NCBI RefSeq assembly: GCF_011074795.1
Contig: NZ_JAAMPF010000014.1
Coordinates: 1 to 64,000, forward strand
Direction: 5' to 3'
DNA: 64,000 nucleotides
Origin: Marinobacter salicampi
GTDB taxonomy: Bacteria > Pseudomonadota > Gammaproteobacteria > Pseudomonadales > Oleiphilaceae
This document shows positions 20,188 to 29,729 of this stretch, piece after piece. The first letter of the stretch is position 1. Every line of letters begins with the position of its first letter. The notes beneath the pieces were generated by a model that was not told the origin of the DNA, made no database searches, and saw only the letters and a list, made by a program, of their open reading frames with translations. A program made the position numbers and the translations under genes.

Positions 20188-22062
20188 ATGAGTTATCACA
20201 CCGAGTTCCGCCGTTCCCTTGATCACCCTGAAACTTTCTGGCGAGAGCAGGCGGCGAACATCGCGTGGATGAAACCCCCCAATACCGTCTGGCAAGCCAA
20301 GCCAAATGGGCACGGGGAATGGTTTTCTGACGGTGAGATGAATACCTGCGACATTGCCCTGGACGCCAATGTCAGAGCCGGACGTGGCGATCAGAAAGCC
20401 CTGATCTACGACTCACCGGTCACCGGGCAGACCGGCTCCTTCACCTATTCTCAGCTTACCGACCTGGCCGCCCGGTTTGCAGGCGCACTGGCCAACCAGG
20501 GGATAGGCAAAGGCGACCGGGTCATCATCTATATGCCGATGATTCCTGAGGCTGTCATTGCGATGCTGGGCTGCGCACGGATCGGCGCTATCCACAGTGT
20601 GGTCTTCGGCGGCTTTGCCGCTCATGAGCTTGCAGTACGTATCGACGATGCCACGCCCAAGGCCATTATTACCGCGTCGTGCGGCATCGAAGTAAAGAAA
20701 GTCATCCCCTACAAACCTCTGGTGGACAGTGCCATTGAGCAGGCGAGCCACAAGCCAGAGACCTGCATTGTATTCCAGCGGCCGCAGGTAAGCGCCGAGC
20801 TGCAGCCGGGGCGGGATCTGGATTGGACGGAAGCCATGGCAGGCGCCCAGGCCGTGGACCCGGTGCCCGTCAAAGCCACGGATCCCCTTTATATCCTCTA
20901 TACCTCCGGCACCACCGGTAAGCCCAAAGGAGTCGTCCGTGATAACGGCGGCCATGCGGTCGCCCTCCGGTACAGCATGACGCTGGTCTACGACGCCCGC
21001 CCTGGCGACGTCTTCTGGGCCGCATCGGATGTGGGCTGGGTGGTTGGACACAGCTATATTGTATACGCGCCATTATTTGCAGGCTGCACCACGGTTCTTT
21101 ATGAAGGAAAGCCGGTTAAGACGCCGGACGCAGGCTCATTCTGGCGGGTTTGTCAGGACCATAAAGTCAACCTGCTGTTCACTGCCCCCACGGCATTCCG
21201 GGCTGTGCGAAAAGAAGACCCGGAGGCAGACGAGCTCAAACGCTACGACCTCAGCTCTCTTAGGCGCATTTTTCTGGCCGGCGAGCGGCTGGATCCGCCT
21301 ACCTATGAGTGGCTCAGGGAGAAAACCGGCTTGCCTGTGATGGACCACTGGTGGCAGACCGAGACCGGCTGGGCCATCTGCTGCAACCCCGTCGGCATCG
21401 AAGCGATGCCGTCAAAGCCCGGCTCAGCAACCATGCCTTCACCCGGCTATGATGTCCGGATCGTGGACCCTGCCGGGAGACAGGTTCGCTACGGAGAACA
21501 GGGCGAGGTTGTGGTCAAGCTACCGTTGCCGCCAGGATGCCTGACAACTGTCTGGGGTGACGACGAGCGTTTTGTAGACACCTACCTTAAACCTGTACCG
21601 GGGTATTATTTCTCCGGAGATGGCGGCTACGTGGACGAGGACGGCTACGTCTTCATTATGGGACGAACCGACGACGTCATTAATGTTGCCGGCCATCGTC
21701 TGTCCACAGGAGAAATGGAAGAGGTCATCGCTGCCCATCCGGCGGTTGCCGAATGCTGTGTCGTCGGTGCCAGAGACGAACTGAAGGGCCAGATCCCGAT
21801 CGGCCTGGTGCTGGTCAAGGACGGCGCCACGATCACGCCGGACGAACTGGAAGACGAGCTGGTGGACATGGTGCGCGAGCGCATTGGCGCCATTGCCTGC
21901 CTCCGCCAGGCGATCGTCGTCGATCGCCTGCCCAAAACTCGCTCCGGCAAGATATTACGGCGGGTCATCCGGCAGATTGCCGACCGGGAGTCCTATGCCG
22001 TTCCCTCGACAATTGATGACCCGGCTATTCTGGAGGAAATCAGCAGGCACTTCCCAAAATAG
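20188..22062 (+). CDS. prpE: Propionyl-CoA synthetase (PrpE-type acyl-CoA ligase)
   Basis: AMP-forming ligase of the acetyl-CoA synthetase family; the sequence most resembles PrpE, which activates propionate. The 624-residue protein has the ATP motif YILYTSGTTGKPKGVVRDNG followed by GGHAVALRYSM, typical of PrpE. It also has the core motif DHWWQTETGW and a C-terminal catalytic Lys in LPKTRSGKILRR, the residue acetylated for control in relatives. It is not beside methylcitrate-cycle genes, so acetate or other short acids remain possible substrates. ATG follows TGAGGTAG. Confidence 0.87.
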   Translation: MSYHTEFRRSLDHPETFWREQAANIAWMKPPNTVWQAKPNGHGEWFSDGEMNTCDIALDANVRAGRGDQKALIYDSPVTGQTGSFTYSQLTDLAARFAGALANQGIGKGDRVIIYMPMIPEAVIAMLGCARIGAIHSVVFGGFAAHELAVRIDDATPKAIITASCGIEVKKVIPYKPLVDSAIEQASHKPETCIVFQRPQVSAELQPGRDLDWTEAMAGAQAVDPVPVKATDPLYILYTSGTTGKPKGVVRDNGGHAVALRYSMTLVYDARPGDVFWAASDVGWVVGHSYIVYAPLFAGCTTVLYEGKPVKTPDAGSFWRVCQDHKVNLLFTAPTAFRAVRKEDPEADELKRYDLSSLRRIFLAGERLDPPTYEWLREKTGLPVMDHWWQTETGWAICCNPVGIEAMPSKPGSATMPSPGYDVRIVDPAGRQVRYGEQGEVVVKLPLPPGCLTTVWGDDERFVDTYLKPVPGYYFSGDGGYVDEDGYVFIMGRTDDVINVAGHRLSTGEMEEVIAAHPAVAECCVVGARDELKGQIPIGLVLVKDGATITPDELEDELVDMVRERIGAIACLRQAIVVDRLPKTRSGKILRRVIRQIADRESYAVPSTIDDPAILEEISRHFPK

Positions 22063-22118
22063 TGAATGCGTAAGAAAAAAGTGATAATAAACAGTAAGTT
22101 AAGGATCTAAAAAAACCG

Positions 22119-22146
22119 TTGACGGGTATCACATACGGTCTATACT
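22119..22146 (+). promoter_or_regulatory. Sigma70-type promoter for the cspA-type gene
   Basis: TTGACG (22119-22124) and TATACT (22141-22146) are 16 bases apart. Transcription would start near 22153, leaving a leader of about 165 bases, the length seen for temperature-responsive cspA mRNAs. Confidence 0.7.
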
Positions 22147-22247
22147 AAAATTGCTGTGAAAATACAGTGCTATCGGTGAAAGCGTTACAACGTCCTGCTT
22201 TGTGCTCTTCGTTGCTCCTTCCTCAGTACGCGGATTTTCTCAGCAGA

Positions 22248-22272
22248 GGTTCCCTGGCCCGGCCAGAGAACC
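22248..22272 (+). promoter_or_regulatory. Stem-loop in the cold-shock mRNA leader
   Basis: GGTTC-c-CTGGC-CCG-GCCAG-a-GAACC folds into a 10-base-pair stem with one mismatch and a three-base loop, 45 bases before the start codon. No T-run follows, so it is a leader structure and not a terminator. A role in cold-dependent refolding or mRNA stability is inferred from cspA leaders. Confidence 0.55.
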
Positions 22273-22317
22273 GATGGTCCCGTGAGGGCAAAAATTTCGG
22301 AAATACAGGAAAGATCA

Positions 22318-22527
22318 ATGTCTGACACAAAAACCGGCCACGTGAAGTGGTTTAATGAATCCAAAGGTTTTGGTTTCATTGCCCAGGACGAGGGCACCGA
22401 CGTGTTCGTTCATTATAGCGCCATTAACGCCAGTGGCTTCCGTACCCTGACCGAAGGTCAGCAGGTACAGTTCACCGTAACCCAGGGCCCAAAAGGCCCT
22501 CAGGCGGAGAACGTCACCCCGGTCTGA
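22318..22527 (+). CDS. CspA-family cold-shock protein
   Basis: The 69-residue nucleic-acid chaperone has one cold-shock domain with RNP1 (KGFGFI) and RNP2 (DVFVHY) and the start [20 protein letters not shown]. The start at 22318 follows GGAAAGATCA; an in-frame ATG at 22282 would add an untypical 12 residues. The promoter, long structured leader and a strong terminator make this a self-contained transcription unit. A second cold-shock protein is at 49247. Confidence 0.94.
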   Translation: MSDTKTGHVKWFNESKGFGFIAQDEGTDVFVHYSAINASGFRTLTEGQQVQFTVTQGPKGPQAENVTPV

Positions 22528-22570
22528 GGTGATGCTCCGGACCTCTGCCCCTCACGGGCATTGGACAGAG

Positions 22571-22600
22571 AAAAGCCGGCCCCCGGGCCGGCTTTTTATT
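22571..22600. terminator. Bidirectional intrinsic terminator, cspA/leuA
   Basis: AAAAGCCGGC-CCCCGG-GCCGGCTTTTT: a GC stem flanked by A-run and T-run. It serves the cold-shock gene rightwards, and by symmetry the end of leuA transcription leftwards (leuA stops at 22640). Confidence 0.92.
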
Positions 22601-22639
22601 GCCTGGACAGATGCCAGGCAAAGATTGATGGCCTGTTGG

Positions 22640-24343
22640 TCAGGCATCCACGGAGGGTGCCAGCTCTTCCGCATAGGCCCGGCTGCCATTCTGGATTACG
22701 CTGTGTCCAACCGCCGAGAGCAGGGCCTGGAGTGTGGCAGAGGTGGTGTCTTCCGCAAGCGCTGCGGCACTGCGCGGCTCGCCGTTCACCTGAAGCCTGA
22801 TACAGGCCAGGGCGTTTGCATCGGTTCCTTCACCCAGGGCGAATTCGTCATAGGCTTCAACAGCAATGCGAATACCACGGGTTTGTTCAAGAGCCGCCGA
22901 AACGGCCTCTACTGCCCCCAGGCCACGACCTTCCAATTGCTCCAGCCGACCCTCTTCACCGTAACTGAGCTGGGCGTGTACCCCTGCCTCATCCCGATGA
23001 AGGTCGTAGGACTTCAGTTCCCAGGCGGGATTGACCTTGAGATAGCGCCTTTCGAAGAGGCGGTGAATGGTCAGTGAGTCGATTTCACCGCCGCCGGTCT
23101 CCGCTTCCCGCTGGACCACTTTGCTGAATTCGATCTGCAGCCAGCGTGGCAGGCTTATGTTGTAGTCGCGCTCAAGTATGTAAGCGACGCCACCTTTGCC
23201 GGACTGGCTGTTGATCCTTACGACCTCTTCATAACGACGCCCCAGGTCACGGGGATCTATCGGCAGGTAGGCGACCTGCCAGGGGTCGTCGTCCTGTTTG
23301 CGAAGAGCAAGGCATTTGCGGATGGCATCCTGATGGCTACCTGAAAACGCCGTGAAGACCAGCTCGCCGGCATAAGGATGACGGGGATGGGTCGCGATTT
23401 CAGTGCAGGCTTCCACCACATCGGAGATTTCGGCCATACCCGACAGGTCCAGCAGCGGGTCCACACCCTGGGAATACAGGTTCATGGCCATGGTGACCAG
23501 GTCCATGTTACCCGTACGCTCGCCATTGCCCATCAGTGTACCTTCCACCCGGTCGGCACCGGCCATCACTGCCAGCTCGGCCGCAGCAACCGCACAGCCC
23601 CGGTCGTTATGGGTATGCACGCTGATACTGATGTGCTCACGGTACTTGACCCGGTCGCAGATCCATTCAATCTGGTCAGCAAACACGTTCGGTGTTGCCA
23701 TCTCAACGGTCGCCGGAAGATTGATAACGACCGGTTGGCCCTGGTCCGGGCGCCATACGTCATTGACGGCATCAATTACCTCAGCAGCGAAATCAAGCTC
23801 GGTCCCGGTAAAACTTTCAGGGCTATACTGGAATGTCCACTCGGTGTCCGGCCGCTCACTGGCGTGGGCTTTCACCACCTCGGCACCCTTTACCGCGATA
23901 TCCCGGATACCGGCCCGGTCAAGCCCGAATACCTGCTCGCGCTGCACGGTGGAGGTGGAGTTGTAAACATGGACGATCGCTTTTTTCGCGCCTTCCAGTG
24001 CCTCATAGGTACGGGCAATCAGCTCCGGACGGGCCTGGGTAAGAACCTGGATCTTCACATCGTCCGGAATCCGGTGCTCTTCAATCAGCTTGCGACAGAA
24101 GTCAAAGTCCGGCTGGCTTGCTGCCGGGAAGCCGATTTCGATTTCCTTGAAACCCAGTTTGACCAGCAACTCAAAGAGCCTCTGCTTCTGGGCAACCGTC
24201 ATGGGTTTGACCAGAGCCTGATTACCATCCCGGAGGTCGACGGCACACCATTGTGGCGTCCGCTCTATAACACGGTCAGGCCAACGCCTGTTGGTTTTGC
24301 GTACGGGCTCAAAGGCGATGTATTTGCGGTGGTCAAAGGCCAT
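22640..24343 (-). CDS. leuA: 2-isopropylmalate synthase
   Basis: First committed step of leucine synthesis: condensation of acetyl-CoA with 2-ketoisovalerate. The 567-residue protein is of the longer class that opens with an N-terminal extension (FEPVRKTNRRWPDRVIERTP). It has the catalytic start of the barrel WCAVDLRDGNQALVKPM, the metal-binding HTHNDRGCAVAAAELA, and a C-terminal leucine-sensing domain (about 435-560). It is alone, not in a leuABCD operon, and divergent from the Lrp-family gene, which suggests but does not prove Lrp-type control. Confidence 0.94.
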   Translation of the reverse strand: MAFDHRKYIAFEPVRKTNRRWPDRVIERTPQWCAVDLRDGNQALVKPMTVAQKQRLFELLVKLGFKEIEIGFPAASQPDFDFCRKLIEEHRIPDDVKIQVLTQARPELIARTYEALEGAKKAIVHVYNSTSTVQREQVFGLDRAGIRDIAVKGAEVVKAHASERPDTEWTFQYSPESFTGTELDFAAEVIDAVNDVWRPDQGQPVVINLPATVEMATPNVFADQIEWICDRVKYREHISISVHTHNDRGCAVAAAELAVMAGADRVEGTLMGNGERTGNMDLVTMAMNLYSQGVDPLLDLSGMAEISDVVEACTEIATHPRHPYAGELVFTAFSGSHQDAIRKCLALRKQDDDPWQVAYLPIDPRDLGRRYEEVVRINSQSGKGGVAYILERDYNISLPRWLQIEFSKVVQREAETGGGEIDSLTIHRLFERRYLKVNPAWELKSYDLHRDEAGVHAQLSYGEEGRLEQLEGRGLGAVEAVSAALEQTRGIRIAVEAYDEFALGEGTDANALACIRLQVNGEPRSAAALAEDTTSATLQALLSAVGHSVIQNGSRAYAEELAPSVDA

Positions 24344-24443
24344 GATTTAATCCCTTACTGTTAAAGCTGGTGCTAGATGATGCCTACTATACTACGCCTG
24401 CAAAGCTAGATAATGATTGCGTTTTATGAACCTTTTTCTAAAA

Positions 24444-24466
24444 TTGCTGGAATTTACTTCCAACAA
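24444..24466. promoter_or_regulatory. Putative Lrp-type operator
   Basis: TTGCTGGAA-TTTAC-TTCCAACAA is an inverted repeat with 8 of 9 arm positions matching, ending 21 bases before the Lrp-family start codon and inside the divergent leuA spacer. Dyads of this size and spacing are typical of Lrp/AsnC sites, so autoregulation is plausible. Confidence 0.5.
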
Positions 24467-24487
24467 ACCGTACGGATGTGACATAAA

Positions 24488-24988
24488 ATGCCAGCCAACA
24501 GCAAAACTCTGGTCACTCTTGATCGTATCGATCGCAGCATTCTCGATTTATTGCAACACAACGGTGCCCTGACCAACCAGGAACTGGCCGATAAGGTGGG
24601 CTTGTCGCCCTCGCCCTGCCTTCGCAGGGTAAGAGCGATGGAGGAGGCTGGCATCATTCTCGGCCGGGTCGTTCTGCTGGACCACAAGAAACTGGGGCTG
24701 GCGCTGACCGCAGTCATCCTGATCGGCATGGATCGGCATACACCTGAACGTTTCGCCGCTTTTGAGGCCCAGGTGGGGGAGTATCCGGAAATTCAGGAGT
24801 GTTACCTGATCACAGGCCAGGACGCTGACTACATGCTAAAGGTCGTGGTTCCGGACATGGACCACTACCACCATTTTCTGCTGAACCACATCACCCGGAT
24901 ACCCGGGGTCAGCGGCGTCCATTCAAGCTTTGTGCTCAGGAGGGTGATCGACAGTACCTCCCTGCCCCTGAGCTACCTCGGTCAATAA
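24488..24988 (+). CDS. Lrp/AsnC-family transcriptional regulator
   Basis: The 166-residue protein has the length and layout of Lrp: an N-terminal winged helix-turn-helix (LDRIDRSILDLLQHNGALTN, then QELADKVGLSPSPCLRRVRA) and a C-terminal RAM ligand-binding domain (ECYLITGQDADYMLKVVVPD). The ligand is probably an amino acid but cannot be read from sequence; global Lrp and BkdR-type specific regulators look alike. Its position opposite leuA and the dyad just upstream are the only context clues. Confidence 0.9.
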   Translation: MPANSKTLVTLDRIDRSILDLLQHNGALTNQELADKVGLSPSPCLRRVRAMEEAGIILGRVVLLDHKKLGLALTAVILIGMDRHTPERFAAFEAQVGEYPEIQECYLITGQDADYMLKVVVPDMDHYHHFLLNHITRIPGVSGVHSSFVLRRVIDSTSLPLSYLGQ

Positions 24989-25006
24989 AAGCCCGGCGCC
25001 GCGCCG

Positions 25007-25441
25007 TCAGGATGCCTTTTCCCGGACTGATGGCAGGGCATAACTGCCGGTAACGTGGGCCACCATCTGTTCGTCCTCGCCTTCACCGGACAGCAGGCGG
25101 ACTTCACAGAACGCCAGGCGCCTGCCCATCCTGAGCACGACTGCTTCTGCCACAAGGTCTGCGGGCGCAGGCTTGTGGAGAAAATTGATGGAGAGATTGC
25201 TTGTCACTGCCATGGCCCCCTTGTCCAGAGACGCAAGAATGGCTGCATACATGGCAGCGTCGGCGAGCGCCATCTGCAAAGGTCCGGAGAGAGTCCCCCC
25301 AGGCCTGATATTCCTGGCGTTGAAAGGCACCCGGGTCCTGGCAAAGCCGGGGCGCACACTCTCCACCTGAAATCCAATGTCGTCCGCCATCGGCAGACCC
25401 GAACTGATCAGAGCCTGGACTTCCACTGCACTCAAACTCAT
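25007..25441 (-). CDS. PaaI-family hotdog thioesterase
   Basis: The 144-residue hotdog-fold protein carries the motif GTLSGPLQMALADAAMYAAI, where the Asp near the middle corresponds to the catalytic residue of PaaI-type acyl-CoA thioesterases. The C-terminal strand MAVTSNLSINFLHKPAPADL is also characteristic. The physiological substrate is unknown. The gene is convergent with the Lrp-family gene and divergent from proS, with nothing else in the short spacers. Confidence 0.87.
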   Translation of the reverse strand: MSLSAVEVQALISSGLPMADDIGFQVESVRPGFARTRVPFNARNIRPGGTLSGPLQMALADAAMYAAILASLDKGAMAVTSNLSINFLHKPAPADLVAEAVVLRMGRRLAFCEVRLLSGEGEDEQMVAHVTGSYALPSVREKAS

Positions 25442-25539
25442 CGCTGTAACCTCTCGATCTGTACCTTATCCGGCTGGCTCCGTACAATAACGGCCGGACT
25501 CATACAAATAAACCCTGTTCAACCGCTACGGAACCCGAG

Positions 25540-27279
25540 ATGCGAGCCAGCCGCTACCTGATTGCCACCCAGAAAGAGACGCCTTCTGACGCCGAGATCA
25601 TAAGTCACCAGCTTATGCTTCGCGCCGGGCTGATTCGCAAGCTTGCGGCTGGGCTCTATACATGGCTGCCCATGGGCCTCAGGGTTCTGCGCAAGGTGGA
25701 ACGTATCGTTCGTGAAGAAATGGACCGGAGCGGCGCGCAGGAACTGCTGATGCCTGCCGTGCAGCCGGCGGAACTCTGGCAGGAGTCTGGCCGGTGGGAA
25801 CTTTACGGGGGCGAGCTGTTGCGCATGCAGGACCGGCATGGCCGGGATTTCTGTTTCGGCCCTACCCATGAAGAAGTGATCACTGACATGGTTCGTAACG
25901 AGCTCAAAAGCTACAAGGAGCTGCCGGCCAACTTCTACCAGATCCAGACCAAGTTCCGGGACGAACGCCGGCCCCGTTTCGGCGTTATGCGGTCCCGTGA
26001 GTTCATCATGAAGGATGCTTACTCCTTTCACCTGAACGCCGCTTCCCTGGACGAAACCTATCAGGCCATGCACCAGGCCTACTGTCGCATCTTTGATCGT
26101 GTTGGGCTGGATTACCGGCCGGTGCAGGCGGACTCCGGCGCTATCGGCGGCAGCGCCTCCCATGAATTCCACGTGCTGGCGTCATCGGGCGAGGATGCCA
26201 TCGTGTTCAGCACCGACAGTGACTATGCAGCCAATATTGAAAAGGCCGAGGCCGTCGCTCCGGCCGGCGGGCGGTTGCCAGCCTCGGAAACCATGGCCCA
26301 GGTGGCCACCCCAGGCCAAACCACCATTGACGATATCGCCCGCTACCTGGACGTCGACCCTACCCGTACAGTAAAAACCCTGCTGGTCCATGGTGAAGCT
26401 ACGGACCCGGAGGCGCGGCGCTCGGGCCTGGTGGCCCTGATACTCCGGGGCGACCATAGCCTCAACGAGATCAAGGCGGAAAATCTTGCCGGCGTTGCCG
26501 AACCCCTGACCATGGCCTCCGATGAAGAGATCGAGTCGGCGGTGGGCTGCAAGGCGGGCTCCATAGGCCCCGTCGACCTGCCCCTGCCGATCATCGTTGA
26601 CCGCAGCGCGGCCCACCTGGCGGACTTTGTCTGCGGAGCCAACCTGGAAGGCTATCACCTGACCGGTGTGAACTGGGAGAGGGACCTGCCCCTGGGGCGG
26701 GTCGAAGATCTTCGCGATGTGGTCGAAGGCGACCCCAGCCCGGACGGCAAGGGTACCCTGGAAATCCGACGCGGTATCGAAGTGGGCCATATTTTCAAGC
26801 TTGGCAACAAGTACAGTCAGGCTCTAAACGCCACGGTGCTGGATGAAAATGGCAAAAGCGCCATGCTTGAAATGGGCTGCTATGGCATCGGTGTATCGCG
26901 CATTGTTGCGGCGGCCATTGAGCAGAATCATGACGACCGCGGCATTCTTTGGCCCGATGCCATAGCACCTTTCGAGGTGGCCATTGTGACCCTAAACGCG
27001 CACAAGTCACCCGAAGTGATGGCAGCAGGTGAGACGCTGTACGAAGACCTGCGCCAGGCCGGTTTTGATGTTCTTCTGGACGATCGCAACGAGCGTCCCG
27101 GCGTGAAATTCGCCGACATGGAACTGATGGGCATCCCCCATCGCCTGGTGGTGTCAGAGCGCGGGCTGGCCGCCGGCACCTTGGAATACAAAGGCAGACG
27201 GGACGCCGACAAACAGGATCTTGCAGTGGACAGTGTTCTGGCTCACCTGACCACCGCATCTGGCCGCAATCCAGTCTAG
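25540..27279 (+). CDS. proS: Proline-tRNA ligase, bacterial type with editing domain
   Basis: Class II synthetase for proline. The 579-residue protein has motif 1 ([17 protein letters not shown]), motif 2 ([20 protein letters not shown]), an inserted YbaK-like editing domain between about 225 and 400 that would clear Ala-tRNA-Pro ([19 protein letters not shown]), motif 3 ([15 protein letters not shown]), and a C-terminal anticodon-binding domain. Length matches E. coli ProS (572). Confidence 0.97.
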   Translation: MRASRYLIATQKETPSDAEIISHQLMLRAGLIRKLAAGLYTWLPMGLRVLRKVERIVREEMDRSGAQELLMPAVQPAELWQESGRWELYGGELLRMQDRHGRDFCFGPTHEEVITDMVRNELKSYKELPANFYQIQTKFRDERRPRFGVMRSREFIMKDAYSFHLNAASLDETYQAMHQAYCRIFDRVGLDYRPVQADSGAIGGSASHEFHVLASSGEDAIVFSTDSDYAANIEKAEAVAPAGGRLPASETMAQVATPGQTTIDDIARYLDVDPTRTVKTLLVHGEATDPEARRSGLVALILRGDHSLNEIKAENLAGVAEPLTMASDEEIESAVGCKAGSIGPVDLPLPIIVDRSAAHLADFVCGANLEGYHLTGVNWERDLPLGRVEDLRDVVEGDPSPDGKGTLEIRRGIEVGHIFKLGNKYSQALNATVLDENGKSAMLEMGCYGIGVSRIVAAAIEQNHDDRGILWPDAIAPFEVAIVTLNAHKSPEVMAAGETLYEDLRQAGFDVLLDDRNERPGVKFADMELMGIPHRLVVSERGLAAGTLEYKGRRDADKQDLAVDSVLAHLTTASGRNPV

Positions 27280-27302
27280 AGCTGAGCGCTGGTCAGCCCC
27301 TG

Positions 27303-27324
27303 CGCCCGGAGACTGCTCCGGGCG
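27303..27324. terminator. Hairpin between convergent proS and murB
   Basis: CGCCCGGAG-ACTG-CTCCGGGCG is a perfect nine-base-pair stem filling the gap between the two stop codons. No T-run follows on either strand, so intrinsic termination would be weak; it may instead protect 3' ends or assist other termination. Confidence 0.45.
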
Positions 27325-27325
27325 T

Positions 27326-28354
27326 TCAGGTCACGATCCGCGGCTCTATTTCCAGTGCTACCCCGTAAGTTCTCAATACGTCATTCTGGATCCGGCGGGC
27401 AAGCGCCAGGATATCCTCGCCGGAACCGCCAGAGTGGTTGATAAGCACCAGGGCCTGACGGTTATGCACCCCTACCCTGTCGTTCCGGTAGCCTTTCCAG
27501 CCGCACTGGTCGATCAGCCACGCTGCAGCAAGCTTTACCACGCCTTTACCCGGATAACCGACTATGCCGGGGTGCCTGCTGCTGAGCTCTTCCCAGAGCG
27601 TCATGGAGACTACCGGGTTTTTGAAAAAGCTGCCGGCATTGGGTAACTGCCCGGGATCCGGCAATTTACGCCGCCGAATGGCCATGACGCCCTCTGCCAC
27701 CTCCAATGGTGTCAGTTCGCCGGGGTGGGGATGATCCGAGAAATACTCTGCAAGCTCACCGTAACCCAGTGACAGTGGCCGGGTCCGGGACAAGGCGAGG
27801 CGTACTTCCAGAATGATATAGCGGCCCAGCTGGTGCTTGAAAATACTGTCACGGTATGCGAACTGACAGTCATCTGACGACAGGATGACAACCTTGTCCT
27901 TGACACAGTCCAGTGCCGTTACCGAAACCAGAGTGTCCTTCAGCTCGACCCCGTAAGCGCCGATATTCTGCATGGGCGCGGCACCCGTGGTCCCGGGAAT
28001 CAGGGCCAAATTCTCGATGCCCCGATAGCCGGCCCCGGCACCATACAGAACCGCGGAATGCCAGTTCTCGCCAGCGCCCAGTGCCAGTGTTGCACCGCTG
28101 GCAGAGACATCCTCCCATTGGCGCCCGGCGAATGCTGAGCGGATCACCAACCCATCGAAGTCCCGGGTGAATACCAGATTGCTGCCGCCACCCAGCAACA
28201 GTCTTTTCAGCTTGTGTTCCTGGGCCCAGGACAGGGCCGCCCTTAACTGGTCGACAGAGGCAACGTCGACAAAATATCGGGCCCGGGCCGCTATACCCAG
28301 GCTGTTCAAAGCAGTCAGGTCAACCTGTTCCTTAATGACCGGCTGGTGATTCAA
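27326..28354 (-). CDS. murB: UDP-N-acetylenolpyruvoylglucosamine reductase MurB
   Basis: NADPH-dependent flavoenzyme making UDP-MurNAc, in the cytoplasmic part of peptidoglycan synthesis. Visible motifs are the FAD-binding LLLGGGSNLVF and the TGAAPMQNIGAYGVEL loop. The proton-donor Ser is in NAGSFFKNPV and the C-terminal Glu in EIEPRIV. It is the E. coli-like 342-residue class. I choose TTG at 28354, which overlaps the phosphatase stop as TTGA and gives exactly the family length. The longer frame to 28528 would run 175 bases into the upstream gene. Confidence 0.9.
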   Translation of the reverse strand: MNHQPVIKEQVDLTALNSLGIAARARYFVDVASVDQLRAALSWAQEHKLKRLLLGGGSNLVFTRDFDGLVIRSAFAGRQWEDVSASGATLALGAGENWHSAVLYGAGAGYRGIENLALIPGTTGAAPMQNIGAYGVELKDTLVSVTALDCVKDKVVILSSDDCQFAYRDSIFKHQLGRYIILEVRLALSRTRPLSLGYGELAEYFSDHPHPGELTPLEVAEGVMAIRRRKLPDPGQLPNAGSFFKNPVVSMTLWEELSSRHPGIVGYPGKGVVKLAAAWLIDQCGWKGYRNDRVGVHNRQALVLINHSGGSGEDILALARRIQNDVLRTYGVALEIEPRIVT

Positions 28355-28833
28355 AGGTGCCGCTCCCGGATATGCCGAAGCAGGCCCTGGCTGGCCTCGT
28401 CGATCAGGTCCAGTACTTTCTCGAACCCCTGATCCCCGCCGTAATATGGATCCGGAACTTCCTCCACATCGTTTTTGGCGGCATAACTCAAGAAGAGTTC
28501 CGGTTGTGTGCCGCCGGCAAGGTGCCATGCCTCTTTGACGAACAGGAGGTTCTGCGTGTCCATGGCGAGCACATAATCGAATGACTTCAGGTCGCCGACG
28601 TCGAACTCCCGCGCCCGCAGCCCACCAATAGTGATATTGCGCCTGGCGGCAGCCGACACTGCCCGTGGGTCAGGCGACGATCCGGAATGGAAGCCCGTGG
28701 TTCCACAGGAGTCCACCTGGATCTGGTCGCACAGACCCGCATCCGCTACCACTTTCTCAAAGACACCCTGAGCTGACGGTGAGCGGCAGATGTTGCCCAG
28801 GCACACAAACAGTACGTTGATTGGCTTGGTCAA
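28351..28833 (-). CDS. Low-molecular-weight protein-tyrosine phosphatase
   Basis: The 160-residue enzyme has the P-loop CLGNICRSPS (nucleophile Cys11, Arg17) and the general-acid DPYY motif (VPDPYYGG, about residue 128). In polysaccharide clusters such enzymes (Wzb/PtpA type) dephosphorylate tyrosine autokinases. Here it is in the murB-kdsB envelope block with no kinase beside it, so its target is unknown. It is translationally coupled to murB. Confidence 0.92.
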   Translation of the reverse strand: MTKPINVLFVCLGNICRSPSAQGVFEKVVADAGLCDQIQVDSCGTTGFHSGSSPDPRAVSAAARRNITIGGLRAREFDVGDLKSFDYVLAMDTQNLLFVKEAWHLAGGTQPELFLSYAAKNDVEEVPDPYYGGDQGFEKVLDLIDEASQGLLRHIRERHL

Positions 28834-28887
28834 GTTCAGACCCCCTCTTACCTGCTTGTCGAATTCGCTGACCTGGCAGCGCCGTTA

Positions 28888-29694
28888 CTATAGCGGCGGT
28901 ATGACGCCCCGGGACCGGGCTTCGATAATCTGGCGCACCCGGAGAAGATCTTCCTCGGTGTCAACGCCGCCCGGTGGCGCTTCGCAGGCAACTTCCACAT
29001 GGATACGCTCCCCATTATGCAGAGCCCTAAGCTGCTCAAGGGACTCAGCCTTCTCCAGGGGCGCCGGCGGCCAGGTGACAAAATCCCGCAAGAGCCTGAC
29101 CCTGTAGCCGTAGATTCCTATGTGCCGGTAATAAGGTATGGCATCGGGCAGCTTGGCGCTCAGACCAGCCTCTGAAACAGGCCTTTGGCCCCAGGCATCC
29201 CTGGCCCATGGAATGGGCGCCCGGCTAAAATAATGGGCGATGCCCCGCTGGTCGAAAACGACTTTGACCACGTTGGGGTTGAACAGCGCGGAAACCTCGC
29301 TAACCGGCTCACACAGAGTGGCTATGGCAACATCCGGATGGACATCGAGGTTAGCCGCTACCTGATTGATAAGCACAGCCGGTATCAGAGGCTCATCCCC
29401 CTGGACGTTAACCACCCTGGCGTCTGAATCCAGCTCCAGGGCTCGCGTGACCTCTTCGAGGCGGTCGGTACCACTGACATGACTGTCCGATGTCATGACA
29501 ACCTCGGCACCGAAACCGGCACAGGCAAGCCGTATCCGTTCGTCATCAGTGGCGATGACAACCCTGTCGGCACGACTGTCACAGGCCCGCTCATACACAT
29601 GCTGAATCATGGGTTTACCCGCTATGTCAGCCAGTGGCTTGCCAGGCAAACGGCTGGAGGCGTAGCGGGCGGGTATGACCACGGTAAAAGACAT
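28888..29694 (-). CDS. kdsB: CMP-KDO synthetase KdsB
   Basis: Activates 3-deoxy-manno-octulosonate with CTP for lipid A-core synthesis. The 268-residue sequence has the nucleotide motif [20 protein letters not shown], the family signature [12 protein letters not shown], and the substrate-binding [10 protein letters not shown]. It lies 35 bases after the Trm112-like gene in an LPS-precursor run. Confidence 0.96.
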   Translation of the reverse strand: MSFTVVIPARYASSRLPGKPLADIAGKPMIQHVYERACDSRADRVVIATDDERIRLACAGFGAEVVMTSDSHVSGTDRLEEVTRALELDSDARVVNVQGDEPLIPAVLINQVAANLDVHPDVAIATLCEPVSEVSALFNPNVVKVVFDQRGIAHYFSRAPIPWARDAWGQRPVSEAGLSAKLPDAIPYYRHIGIYGYRVRLLRDFVTWPPAPLEKAESLEQLRALHNGERIHVEVACEAPPGGVDTEEDLLRVRQIIEARSRGVIPPL

Positions 29695-29729
29695 AAGAAA
29701 GGTCCTGCGAGACTCCGGGAAAAATCGAC

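Noticed and set aside
23378..24364. A 328-residue open frame on the + strand opposite leuA
   Set aside because: LeuA motifs lie on the minus strand; the antisense frame has no recognisable features.
27326..28528. A 400-residue form of MurB
   Set aside because: The extra N-terminus overlaps the phosphatase gene for 175 bases and has no MurB similarity; TTG at 28354 gives the family length.
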